This document shows positions 1-8,159 of a stretch of 10,728 nt of DNA, piece by piece. The position numbers and the translations under genes are program-made. How positions within the stretch are numbered: the stretch's first letter is position 1; each line of letters starts with the position of its first letter. The notes below the pieces were generated by a model. That model was not told where the DNA came from. It ran no database searches and worked only from the letters and a program-made list of their open reading frames with translations. Source of the DNA: Jimgerdemannia flammicorona. Taxonomy: Eukaryota; Mucoromycota; Endogonomycetes; Endogonales; Endogonaceae. Where the stretch lies: NCBI GenBank assembly GCA_003990745.1, contig RBNI01007029.1, positions 1-10,728 of the forward strand. The letters are read 5' to 3'.

Positions 1-24
1 TTTTTTTCTTTCTTTCTTTCTTTC
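1..24. repeat. (TTTC)n microsatellite at the window edge
   Basis: A run of seven T is followed by four TTTC-type units, so the strand is pure pyrimidine up to about position 30. The left edge of the window cuts the tract, so its true length is unknown. It is a simple repeat with no coding meaning that I can see. Confidence 0.85.
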
Positions 25-1086
25 CTCCTCACATGCTTTGATGTGTGCGCTTTTTATACTAAGCAATACAAACTAACCTTAAATTGACCTCTCCAACAAA
101 CCGAACTTTATTCCCGTCTAGGTGTCCCGTGGGAGAGCATTCTCGCGAAGCTCTGAAATGTTCTGTTGGGAAAGTCCACGACAGTTAACAAAACTGAACA
201 CACTATACGTTTAATCTAGTGTGAATTTCGAAAGTGGTTTCATGATTAAATGTGAACTTCGGTGGTGGGAATTGAAATCAGTTGCAAACGGGTTTATAGG
301 GATCATTCAATAAACTGAATTGATATGCCGGTATTACACGAAATTCGTTCTGCGTTCAGTTGCAACCTGATTGTGTGAGTTGATATTTCCGGATGGCATT
401 CTAATTTGTTTCCAGTAAGCGAGAACCTGATTGAGGGTTTTAACTTTTAAAATATTTTGCGACGACAATATAGTAATTGTAGCTTGGAAAAGCCTTCAAT
501 GATTGTTGTTGCTTCACAGTATCTTGTGAGTTGGTCTCAAATGTGAATGGCATGACAGGGGTCGCCAATGTGCGGTTTAGCTATTACAATAGATGATCAA
601 TTTCCTTGAAGGGGAGAAGTGCGCCTTAGCAATCGTAATCATATATTACATTTTACAAAAATTATAATATAAAGATCCTGACAATTTCTTCGTCGATGCT
701 CAATGCAATGCGCCCACATTCTTGAATATATATATTTCAGATATTTATACGCCGACAGAGTCGAGTCTTTTCTTAATTCCTAGCTAATGTCGATGTATAC
801 TTTGTCAGAGCTTGTGAACTACCTTCATTTAGTTGTATTGGAGAATTCATTCCTGATTGCATAGTTTTGTTCCTGGAGTCGAGGCATCGCATGGTGTACA
901 GAGCGAGTAATTCGAACGTGCGAGTGGCGACGGATAATGTCGAGGATGACTGTGGCGAAGGCGAATTCGACAATCCAAACCATGGCCGTTTAGAAGGCTA
1001 CGGCAGGAAGTTGGGCAATGTGTGCTATACCTATGTTCAACAGCAAATTAAGACTTTATTACCGAGATAACTCCTGTACTGTTTCT
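25..1086. other. AT-rich stretch without a recognisable gene
   Basis: Only short ORFs of about 66 codons on opposite strands (around 773-1070) occur here. Their products show no family motif, signal peptide or repeat. There is a loose internal similarity between 'tgtgaatttcg' (about 220) and 'tgtgaacttcgg' (about 251), too short to call a repeat. No tRNA-like T-arm or transposon ends were found. I treat this as intergenic or decayed DNA. Confidence 0.5.
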
Positions 1087-1861
1087 TCACGCTATACAAT
1101 TCATGACCAATATTGTACCGCTCCCATGCCGCAATATGATTTCGCATTCTACCAACACCCCTATCACTAACACACATTTGCACGGGTCTATATCTTTCAC
1201 ATCCCAATGTATTGACATACGCAGCGCATTGATCTCGACTCGTGAAAGAAACAACACTCGTTTACCTGTTGCCTTAACGCTCATGTTTGACGAAGTTGTA
1301 GCGGACAGAATGACGCGACCAATACTGACGCACGCCAAATGTACAGTTAGCGGACATTTGTTAGATGGTAGATGGGAAAAATTATGTAATGCCGCTTGAA
1401 ACATAGTTGATGGCGAAGGTGTTCATTTGTCAGAGGAAACCAATGATTGGCGTAAGGACGAACGGGTAGACAGCTTAACCGCAGGTCGTTCGACAATAAT
1501 GTAAAGATGCTGTCGAGGAGGATATTAGGATAGCAATCTTGAATTCCGCCTAATGTCGACAGCTGGCCTTGTGGGGTTGATTCGATGTTGACATCGGTGT
1601 CGGTAGTGAGGGTAGCTAGTTTGTCATTCGGAATATCAAACCTTCTGAGATCCTCTAAGACGTGAGGCATTTCTTGATAAACTTGTTAAGCTTGCCAACT
1701 GCGTCAGGCTTGGCAACTTCATGAAATGTGTTGAGGGAAGACTCGGTGGATTGAGCGAAAGGATGTTTTGACACAAACTCCTGAGTTGTGACGTCATTTT
1801 CTACGACTCGTTCACATCTGTGAAACGTCAAGTGACCATGGGATTCAGTCCATTTCTTCAA
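1087..1861 (-). other. chain of three overlapping minus-strand ORFs, unrecognised
   Basis: On the minus strand an ORF of 68 codons (1861-1655) is followed in another frame by one of 107 codons (1670-1347) and then by one of 105 codons (1404-1087). Together they cover 775 nt almost without a gap. The first starts MKKWTESHGH just inside an AT-rich stretch (1887-1903). None of the three products shows a motif I know, and I found no GT-AG intron joining the first two in phase. ORFs of this size also arise by chance in a window of this length, so this is either a decayed coding region or coincidence. A real spliced gene is possible but unsupported. Confidence 0.12.
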
Positions 1862-1978
1862 AAAATGATACGAACCCCAAAATTCATATATATATTTTTT
1901 TTACTAGAGCTGTACTATGCTATTTCAATTGTGTTGAATTCATGAAAACATTGTCAAAGATTTCAGAGAAGTTGCGGT

Positions 1979-2263
1979 TTGTTTGGAAAGGGTAGGCATC
2001 CATCGGAACATGTTTGGGCCATCGGACCGCTACAGGACTTGGCCTCTTCCAACAGGGGATGTTTTGAGTCAAAGGTCTTGTCACCCTTGTCGCTTCGGAT
2101 CATTGCGCCACAGACGTGGTTTTGTTGCACCTACGCAAAATGGCCGTGGCCACCTACTACCCAAACTGGTCGTCTTCCCCACCAGAAATACAAAACGAAG
2201 ATAGACTCCGATGAAAGATCACCCACAACAAATAGACTATTCGTATTCTTTCTCGATGTGTGA
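1979..2263. other. GC-richer patch, open in several frames
   Basis: This 285-nt patch is richer in G+C than its surroundings. Two plus-strand frames are open (94 and 73 codons). One minus-strand frame is also open after a single stop and would give a cysteine-containing peptide with pieces such as CGAMIRSDKG and CSDGCLPFPN. No frame has a convincing start context, promoter or family motif. It could be a relic exon, but the openness may only reflect base composition. Confidence 0.15.
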
Positions 2264-2865
2264 ATATGAAAAGGTTGTGGGTAACGTTCGTGGAACGCAG
2301 TTTATAGGCCAAGTTAACCGGGACCCGCGGTTGTTTCCGAATTAATTATCCAGCAGATTTCAACCAATCTAGCGTGCCTAATATGACTATATGACACATT
2401 CCAAAAATTTATTTTCGCTGCGTTGTCAAGTACTCTGAAACAGTGAAAGAGAAAGAATAGAAAAAATTCAATAACTATGATCTTCGCATTAACGAGGGAG
2501 ATCATTTCCCCATACCTGTCACGATTCATTTTCATCGCCATTCCCTTTAAGTGATGGAGGAAAAGAAATAAACGATTGTGATTCTCATTCATATTAATAT
2601 CTCGAAAATGTAGCTCACAAAGTTAGCCTGCCAATGTCGAGGATCCACTCTGAAGAATCACCTGATGGCTGCAATACTAAAACTTTTATGGGTGATCTTC
2701 GTTGTCCTATTTGTCTAGTTTGAGGTACACAAAACAAATCGATAATTGTCACCGAATTTTCAATCGATCTTGGATCATGCTATGTTAGTGGTAGTGCACA
2801 CATTAATACCGAATCGTCCCAATATAGTACGATCGTGTCTGCTATGAGAGGTCGTAACTAGCTGG
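2264..2865. other. intergenic, nothing recognised
   Basis: AT-rich DNA with one minus-strand ORF of 92 codons (2592-2314). Its phenylalanine-, leucine- and isoleucine-rich middle reflects AT-rich codons rather than a family. No promoter, RNA gene or repeat was recognised. Confidence 0.45.
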
Positions 2866-3078
2866 TTAATAAACCCGTTCACCATCTTCCTGTCCGAAAG
2901 TTATGGTTACGAAATACGGACGCAAATAAGGCTGTGACGCAAACAGGAAACACAAGTGTTCCGGATCAATGCTAAGAATGGGAAATACACCCGGAAGATA
3001 ATAAGTCCAAGGAGGCTCCACCCATCTCCATTGGCGTAAGATACTATCTGAGCGTTGTGGCGACGCTGCAAAATTCAT
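2866..3078 (-). other. short ORF with a faint NACHT-like 'FLFASQP' motif
   Basis: This minus-strand ORF of 70 codons contains PEHLCFLFASQPYLRPYF near its C-terminal half. In fungal NACHT NTPases a conserved strand often reads like 'LRFLxASRPEPxI', so the spacing L-x-F-L-x-A-S-x-P is reminiscent. The Arg is replaced by Gln, the following Glu-Pro-His is absent, and there is no Walker A motif in the same frame. No promoter is visible. It is most likely a chance ORF or a very old remnant, and I make no functional claim. Confidence 0.12.
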
Positions 3079-3700
3079 GTAGAAACTCCCTCAACTGGAA
3101 TTGCTTTTAGTTCACGCCATATAATATTGAGCCTCGACGTATGTTCAGCTTAGCGATGCCGTGGATTTTTATCGAAAGAACGGAACGGCGGTACCCCCCT
3201 ACCTTGATAATCGCAATCAGTATGTTCTGATCTTTCAAAACCGCTTTGTTCGTACGTCCAAGAGAACGCACACCTCAGATCCCACAGGGGCCAACTCCAG
3301 AAATTCTGTCTTGACGGTACCCGCTGCCTGACAACAGACCTGATGCCATCACGCTACGCCCATTACCTTGGGAGTAATGTGAACCTGGAGCTCCTCTGTC
3401 GAACGTTGCATAAGAATTGGGGCCCTTGCGAAAAAATGTACCACTGAACAAGTCTTCTCTTCCAATATATATAGGGTGGATTGTAAGGAAGGGAGGGACC
3501 AGAACAAATGTCGAGGAAGCACCGGAAAAGGTGCGAAGCGTAGCTCATGTATAAATTATAGTGCAAGACACTTAAATAAGTGAATGATTAGGGTCAAGGC
3601 CGAGAGAATTCAGAAGAGGATGGATAGTACAGGCATGTAGCTACGATTTTGATGTCTACAACACTTTATTTGGAAACCATCACGATTGCCCTTATCCCTG
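3079..3700. other. intergenic region upstream of the proline-rich gene
   Basis: No gene is supported here. A TATA-like run (atatatatag, about 3464-3473) has no convincing ORF on either strand in the right place. A minus-strand ORF of 67 codons (3566-3363) is unremarkable. A minus-strand frame around 3340-3240 reads AAGTVKTEFLELA, which superficially resembles a Walker A motif but lacks the key glycine. Confidence 0.4.
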
Positions 3701-3773
3701 TCGCCCTTGACTGTTTTCGCGCCCTTAAATCTTGGCTTTTAGCTTGCATTCGCTCAGATCTTGATTGACTGCC

Positions 3774-3779
3774 TATAAG
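3774..3779 (+). promoter_or_regulatory. TATA box candidate of the proline-rich gene
   Basis: TATAAG lies about 140 nt upstream of the ATG at 3917. It is followed by a strongly pyrimidine-rich leader (about 3825-3915, with CCCCTCTCTTTCTACTTCTTC-type sequence), the usual look of a basidiomycete core promoter and transcription start region. The ATG at 3783 probably lies too close to the TATA box to be in the mRNA. Confidence 0.45.
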
Positions 3780-3916
3780 ATAATGTTCTTGACAATTGAG
3801 CAAACAAAAGCCTCCGAAGAAACATTCTCCCCTCTCTTTCTACTTCTTCGCTATCCAAGTCTCCGATTACGCGAAAACATCCACTCTATCACTCTACATT
3901 TGTCGCTCTTTACATC

Positions 3917-4699
3917 ATGGCTCACGCCAGTTCCTCCCCTCCGCAAATCCTCAAGATCCCGCACATGCCTGCCATGTTACTTACGCCCGAAGCCCCCCCG
4001 AAGCCCGAACAGTCTCAAGACCTTCAAAAGCCGCTAACCGGCGCCGTCTCCCAACTTCAAATAACAAAATCTTTTCTTCTGTGCGCACCGTGGACGCCTC
4101 CGGAGCGCCCGGAAGGCAACCGGGGCCCTTCGGGATGCGCTGGACTCCCTGTCTACACTGACTATGCACGCACCGTTACTGCTGGATGTCCTATACGTTA
4201 CATAGTCCCCGGGCGTCTTCCATTCCTATTTCGTCCAGCCGCATGCCCTCCGCTTCTTGCGGGTCTCGCTTTCCCATTTGCTTACGAAATCCGCGCGCCA
4301 CCGTTCGGACCAATACGTCCTGTTGCCCTAATCGACATGGCTAGACCGGATGGTTGCGCTCGTTACATTACTCCCGTGGGTCCAAGCGGGCCAACTAATT
4401 ATACGAGTTACGCCAGTGATCTGGCATCGAGTCCCACAGACGAAGTTCCCCCCCCAAGCGTCCTGAACCCCTATCCAGGATGTACTCTCGGAAATGCTGC
4501 AGGCTGTCAAGTACCGGCCCCTTTCTATGAGTTCTACCCCGCTTCAACCACACTTTGGGATCACGTTGGTTACTCCAGTGATGCGCATTCAATGGGTCGC
4601 CCTCCTAGCGTGCCACCTACTCCCCTTCCCAGCCATGTCCGTGAAATTGATAGCCCCGGTTATCCGAGGACAATGCGTTGTCGGCATTCGAACACGTAA
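3917..4699 (+). CDS. proline-rich hypothetical protein (260 aa), unknown function
   Basis: An intron-free ORF of 260 codons, by far longer than chance predicts in this window. The start is chosen for its good context (catcATGG), the CT-rich leader and the TATA box. About 18% of residues are proline, spread along the whole length, and there are eight cysteines, five of them in 'GC' pairs. Two short internal segments resemble each other: GCPIRYIVPG (residues 90-99) and GCARYITPVG (146-155). The N-terminal third is polar (PEAPPKPEQSQ), the middle mixes Pro with hydrophobics (LPFLFRPAACPPLLAGLAFPF), and the C-terminus has PxxP-type runs (RPPSVPPTPLP). There is no signal peptide and no clear transmembrane helix, so it is probably intracellular. 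Pyrimidine is preferred at third codon positions, in keeping with an expressed gene. I do not recognise the family. The stop TAA sits inside a possible splice donor (GTAAGC), so the C-terminus may be spliced. Confidence 0.6.
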   Translation: MAHASSSPPQILKIPHMPAMLLTPEAPPKPEQSQDLQKPLTGAVSQLQITKSFLLCAPWTPPERPEGNRGPSGCAGLPVYTDYARTVTAGCPIRYIVPGRLPFLFRPAACPPLLAGLAFPFAYEIRAPPFGPIRPVALIDMARPDGCARYITPVGPSGPTNYTSYASDLASSPTDEVPPPSVLNPYPGCTLGNAAGCQVPAPFYEFYPASTTLWDHVGYSSDAHSMGRPPSVPPTPLPSHVREIDSPGYPRTMRCRHSNT

Positions 4700-4749
4700 G
4701 CCCATGACCGGTGAAAGTGAATGTAGCACGTCGATGAAAAAAACTACAG
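4696..4749 (+). other. possible 54-nt intron overlapping the stop of the proline-rich gene
   Basis: GTAAGC at 4696 and CTACAG ending at 4749 would define a 54-nt intron, a typical basidiomycete length, removing the TAA stop. The frame then continues without a stop to 4960. However, the continuation reads through the G7T19 tract and would encode a run of six phenylalanines, which is not attractive as protein. The signal may therefore be fortuitous, an alternative or 3'-UTR intron, or the sign of a different exon choice. Confidence 0.25.
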
Positions 4750-4811
4750 GTTAGTGTCCCGAATCGAAGTGACGAGAGTGCACTTGAACGTTGCGTGCTG
4801 GAATATGGTTC

Positions 4812-4837
4812 GGGGGGGTTTTTTTTTTTTTTTTTTT
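4812..4837. repeat. G7T19 homopolymer tract
   Basis: Seven G are followed directly by nineteen T. On the minus strand it reads as a 19-A run followed by C7, so a retroposed poly(A) tail is conceivable. No element body or target-site duplication is recognisable next to it, and sequencing length error is likely in such a tract. Confidence 0.8.
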
Positions 4838-6140
4838 CCTTCTCGATTTGGCGCAACGAAATCATTGTGGATTCGTTTCTCATTTGACAGCCAATCGCAG
4901 ATTTTACATGAGGTTCGTAGCGACCAGTTGGTCAATACATATGAGTTATTCATCATATGACATTTTTTGCTTTCAATTTCAAAAATCACAGCTACCATAT
5001 CCAAATATTTGCTTCATCCTGGATATTGTTTCTCCATTCGTTGGTTGAAGTATTTCGCGTACGACTTGTATATTCATTGCTTTGAATCTCGAGAAAAATA
5101 CAGGTATATTGACGCGGATTTGTATATGAACAGCCAGACAGTAAGGAAGGATTCAATTTCAAATCCATTTATGTCCCTTTCACGTGAGGTCGTTGCGGAA
5201 ACGTCGGCGTACAGAATTTACGGGATAGAGACACCACGCGACAACGTTTGGTATTTGGGTAGGGTTATTGGTGGGAGCATAGCATTTTTGATATAGGAAT
5301 CGAGGAACGTAGTTTAACACAACTTGACCATTTCCAGCGGATATGTGGGCAAAAACGACAAGGTTTTTTAGTGAATACATTCAGAGGCTTTCCCGACGTA
5401 CATATGCGCACAAGCACAAAAACGCCAAGCGGAACTAACTCACATAATGAACTTAGGGTAGTTAATGAAACAATCGCGCAGTTGGTTGATCGTCTCATCA
5501 ATCGACCAGTGGTGCGAGATCGTATACATGAATGGAAAGAAGCCTTCAATCGAGGACATGATTATAAGACAGCCAAGATTCATGTGAGCAAAAAAATATA
5601 TGTGGATTTCGCCAAACCATCGCTGCCGCTATTTTAATAATCAAAAGCTATATCGCCTGCACAACCACATAGTTGAACCAGAGAGCGGAACTAATTGATG
5701 GGTTTCGACGGGTGATGGCATGCGTAATCACGCTTCTCAAATTCGACGTTGATGAGAATGAAAATATAACGCTGACAAGATAGCTGCTTAAAAATTCGGA
5801 AGTTATTAGGGCCATAACTTTGTAAAAACCTGAATAAATAACCGCATGAGGCAAAGTCGCGATAAAACGTCTTCGTAGCGGCAGAGCGGTTAAATCTATT
5901 TTTTTTTTATTCATATAGCATGGGTCATCTACCCATATCGTTGCGATTTGCTATGTTGCGCGACATTTTGCAGTTCGACGTTATACTTCTATGGGTTTGG
6001 TAGCGGGTACAATTTAGAAAGTAGAAATAGACTCTCACAATGAAGCAGGGGAACGTTAAATACTTGAAGGGACCATAAATTCATTGACGACCGAATACTT
6101 ACCTTAACTGCATGAATCAGCCTATCATCTAAGCGGCATT
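4838..6140. other. gene-poor stretch with weak ORFs
   Basis: Several plus-strand ORFs of about 88-109 codons occur (4967-5296, 5371-5637), but none has a promoter, a good start context or a family motif. The 5371-5637 product is the most protein-like: its middle (ELRVVNETIAQLVDRLINRP) is charged and could form helices. It starts at a GTG rather than an ATG, and acceptor-like TTTTTTAG and CATTTCCAG lie upstream, so it could be an internal exon of an unseen gene. A small hairpin (ATGGGT-CATCT-ACCCAT, 5920-5936) and a T10 run (5899-5908) are also present. I assign no gene. Confidence 0.35.
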
Positions 6141-6146
6141 GCATGA

Positions 6147-6400
6147 ATTTACTGGGCTACTCGAAGAGTTTTCCACGGCTCTTCAAGAAGCGGAACAGGC
6201 CGGTACAGGGAGTTGCTCCTGTACGTAATACCAGCTTGTGTGGGGGAACGGAAGTCGGAATTGAACTTGCTTCTGCTCCGAGGTCTCGGCGGTGTCGGAA
6301 AATATTTTTTATGCGTTTCATGGTCTCGCTGGATGATCGGTCGAGGACAAGCTCCTTGAGAAAAGGTTCTCGAATACTGGCATTCCTCAAGCTAAAAAAG
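6147..6400 (+). pseudogene. frameshifted relic of an NB-ARC-like P-loop NTPase
   Basis: One plus-strand frame is open from 6147 to 6356 and reads GERKSELNLLLLRGLGGVGK at 6243-6302. This matches the Walker A region of fungal NB-ARC/NLR-type ATPases, where a hydrophobic strand precedes GLGGxGKTQI. The expected Thr-Gln after GK is missing. The next expected block (hydrophobic helix ending in D-R-[FS]) reappears in a different frame as IFFMRFMVSLDDRS at 6302-6343. The break lies in the A-run around 6299-6303. The two pieces adjoin in the order expected for the family, so a small deletion that shifted frame is the simplest reading. No Walker B, no downstream ARC or repeat domain and no promoter were found, so only the P-loop region survives. 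Such ATPases act in the cytosol in heterokaryon incompatibility or non-self responses, but this copy should be inactive. A chance GLGGVGK is the alternative. Confidence 0.5.
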
Positions 6401-6457
6401 AATGACTTTCAAACATTCCACTGCATCTGGTTGGTCGCTTGGATTGACCCGCTGAAG

Positions 6458-6480
6458 TTTTTTTTTTTTTTTTTTTTTTT
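6458..6480. repeat. T23 homopolymer tract
   Basis: An uninterrupted run of 23 T, the longest homopolymer in the window, about 110 nt downstream of the P-loop relic. It could be the poly(A) tail of a retroposed sequence inserted in minus orientation, whose body would then lie at higher coordinates. The 200 nt beyond it show no SINE-like A/B boxes and no visible target-site duplication. Confidence 0.85.
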
Positions 6481-7030
6481 AGGGTTCTCACGCAATCCGT
6501 CTGGTCGGGGTGGAATGTGTGGCCACAGAACTGTTCCGAGGCACTCCGCAATTATTAGCACAAATGGATATACATGCTGATCTGACGAACAGGTTGCTAA
6601 CATTCCGCACAGGCTAGCTGTCAAATAACTAAATAGCATCAGTTGTGTAAGGCGGTATCACCTTTCGGTGACATTTTCGAGCGGATGATGGTCCTCGTTC
6701 TTTGGGCATTAGCTCCTAGCCGGACCCTCTTCCCTGCAAATACCACTTAATGCAAGTCACATATTTAGTTTGCTTTGTTCATGTAAAGGTGGTAAAGGGG
6801 TCGCGCGAAACTCATGCTAAGGGTCACATGCTAGTCGTTTATCGTGGTAAACCCTAACATCGCGAGCCCACAAATCCAATCATACTCGGCATCCACACTG
6901 CCGATCGGCCACCTCAATATGCGCAGAACGGAATAAACCCGAAAGCTGGGAAGTGCCGTAGCGTAATGCCCGTCCCGTTAAATCAAAGGACGAAATGCCA
7001 GCAGACGCGTACGATTCGTTTACCCACATG
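6481..7030. other. intergenic, nothing recognised
   Basis: No ORF of note, no tRNA and no repeat family is visible. There is a short hairpin TCACC-TTTC-GGTGA (about 6658-6671) and a 10-bp palindrome GCCGATCGGC (about 6900). Both are small enough to be chance. Confidence 0.45.
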
Positions 7031-7031
7031 A

Positions 7032-7047
7032 TTTGGTCTAGACCAAA
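7032..7047. promoter_or_regulatory. perfect 16-bp palindrome upstream of TATA boxes
   Basis: TTTGGTCTAGACCAAA is an uninterrupted perfect palindrome. It lies about 25 nt before a TATATAAA (7072) and 100 nt before a TATAAAAA (7147). Position and symmetry fit a binding site for a dimeric regulator of the tentative gene at 7416-7908. The factor is unknown, and no second copy was seen in the window. Confidence 0.3.
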
Positions 7048-7146
7048 AATGAATAACCTCTATTATGATAGTATATAAATTGACCATTTGTCTTTGGCTT
7101 TGACTACACTAAGAAGCTTTAAGTTTGCCGTGCACTGCGCTTGGAC

Positions 7147-7154
7147 TATAAAAA
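7147..7154 (+). promoter_or_regulatory. TATA box candidate (TATAAAAA)
   Basis: TATAAAAA follows a first TATA-like element (TATATAAA, 7072-7079). Downstream is a pyrimidine-rich leader (CATCCTCATTATTCTCCAC around 7199-7220) and then no ATG at all until 7416. This supports transcription start near 7180 with the first start codon at 7416. Confidence 0.35.
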
Positions 7155-7415
7155 CGCAATCGACTTGGAGCGAATTTATTAGTGTCATCGCATTTACCTA
7201 CATCCTCATTATTCTCCACTACCTGCGGCAGTTTGTTTCCTTCCTTTAACTGAATTCATCAGAAAATTCACCAGGCAAACTTCCCTGGTCGTCGTCTTGC
7301 GCAAACTTACCGAATACAGTGACCGCCAGAAGGCCGCCCTTGCATATTTGCGGGCCTCTCGCAGGAGACCCAAGAGAGTTTGGTGCTGTCGTTCGTGCAC
7401 GAGTCTGGCCAGGCC

Positions 7416-7908
7416 ATGCGCGTGATTCCAACATATGTCATAGGTATGTGTTCTTTGAACTTGCGTTAATGTTTGCGTGCTTGAGTAGTTTACCTTGACG
7501 CTCGTCGATCCCATTGTCAATACCAATTTCCATTATGTCGCAGTTATGGCGTGGGGTGGAATTGAAAGCGCACACAGCCTTCATTCCTCTTGCATTTCTT
7601 GTGATCTGGAATTCTCACTGGCGATAAACGGGGTACATGCCTTGCGCTCTCCTTCCACGAGGTCAAAGGACGAAGGACGATATAATTCATTGGACGGAGG
7701 ATTGAAATGGCGATTTGATCACATGATTGCGAAAAAAGGGGTGTATGCTGTGCAGTCTTTAAAACATCAGGCTTCATTGTGCATGTCGTTTTTTTTCCTA
7801 ATGCAACAAAATACCCCAGCCTTTGCGACCAGGAGCGGATTCAAAATTTTCACACTGCATTGCGAATTAGTTGTGTGGGAACTCCAGAGTAGTGCCTTAA
7901 GCACTTAG
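7416..7908 (+). CDS. tentative two-exon gene, unknown 130-aa protein
   Basis: Proposed exons are 7416-7443 and 7544-7908, giving 131 codons including the stop. The ATG is the first one after the TATA box at 7147 and has a purine at -3. Exon 1 encodes MRVIPTYVI and ends in a strong donor AG|GTATGT. The 100-nt intron has a TTGAC branch candidate (about 7494) and ends in TCGCAG. The joined frame is in phase with an ORF that stays open to 7908. The product is mixed in character, with a cysteine pair (SCISC) and a hydrophobic stretch (CMSFFFLMQQ) near its C-terminal half; no family is recognised. An ATG at 7546 (gttATGG) would give a shorter intron-free version. The region 7240-7440 is open in several frames on both strands, so an upstream exon in the same frame (ETQESLVLSFVHESGQ just before the ATG) is possible. 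Weak overall: all depends on splice signals. Confidence 0.3.
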
Positions 7909-8093
7909 TTCGATTGACGGTATGAACTACTGACCCCTTGTTTAATCATGCCAAGGCATCGCCTGACAAATTCCCAAATGACACCACTAATTCAATGAGG
8001 GTATCACACATTTTCAATTGAAAGGAAGCTAATCGCTTTGTCGAACTGCACAACGGATCACGCCTTTGATGGCTTGCCAGGTACGTGAAAAAG

Positions 8094-8100
8094 TATAAAA
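8094..8100 (+). promoter_or_regulatory. TATA box of the NmrA-like gene
   Basis: TATAAAA lies 66 nt before the ATG at 8160 and is followed by a C-rich leader (CCGCCAAACCCTCCCTTTCCC). This places transcription start near 8125-8135 and gives a short 5'-UTR. Confidence 0.6.
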
Positions 8101-8159
8101 GGGTAACCCACTGCTGATCCAATCGCCGCCAAACCCTCCCTTTCCCAACCATACAAATC

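Noticed and set aside
3240..3345. Walker A-like AAGTVKTEFLELA on the minus strand
   Set aside because: The glycine before Lys-Thr is Val and the first glycine of the motif is also missing. The open frame is about 35 codons without ATG and there is no family context.
4750..4785. tRNA T-arm-like TTCGATTC on the minus strand
   Set aside because: The five bases on either side do not pair, and no acceptor or anticodon stem can be drawn. Other TTCGA sites in the window fail the same test.
4617..5048. Several ORFs on both strands with poly-Lys or poly-Phe runs
   Set aside because: They exist because the G7T19 tract is open in all frames; there is no start context or family motif.
6481..6720. Possible SINE body next to the T23 tract
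   Set aside because: No A/B box pair and no target-site duplication were found.
6983..7676. 12-nt direct repeat TCAAAGGACGAA at about 6983 and 7664
   Set aside because: A few shared 12-mers are expected by chance in a window this size, and the flanks do not align.
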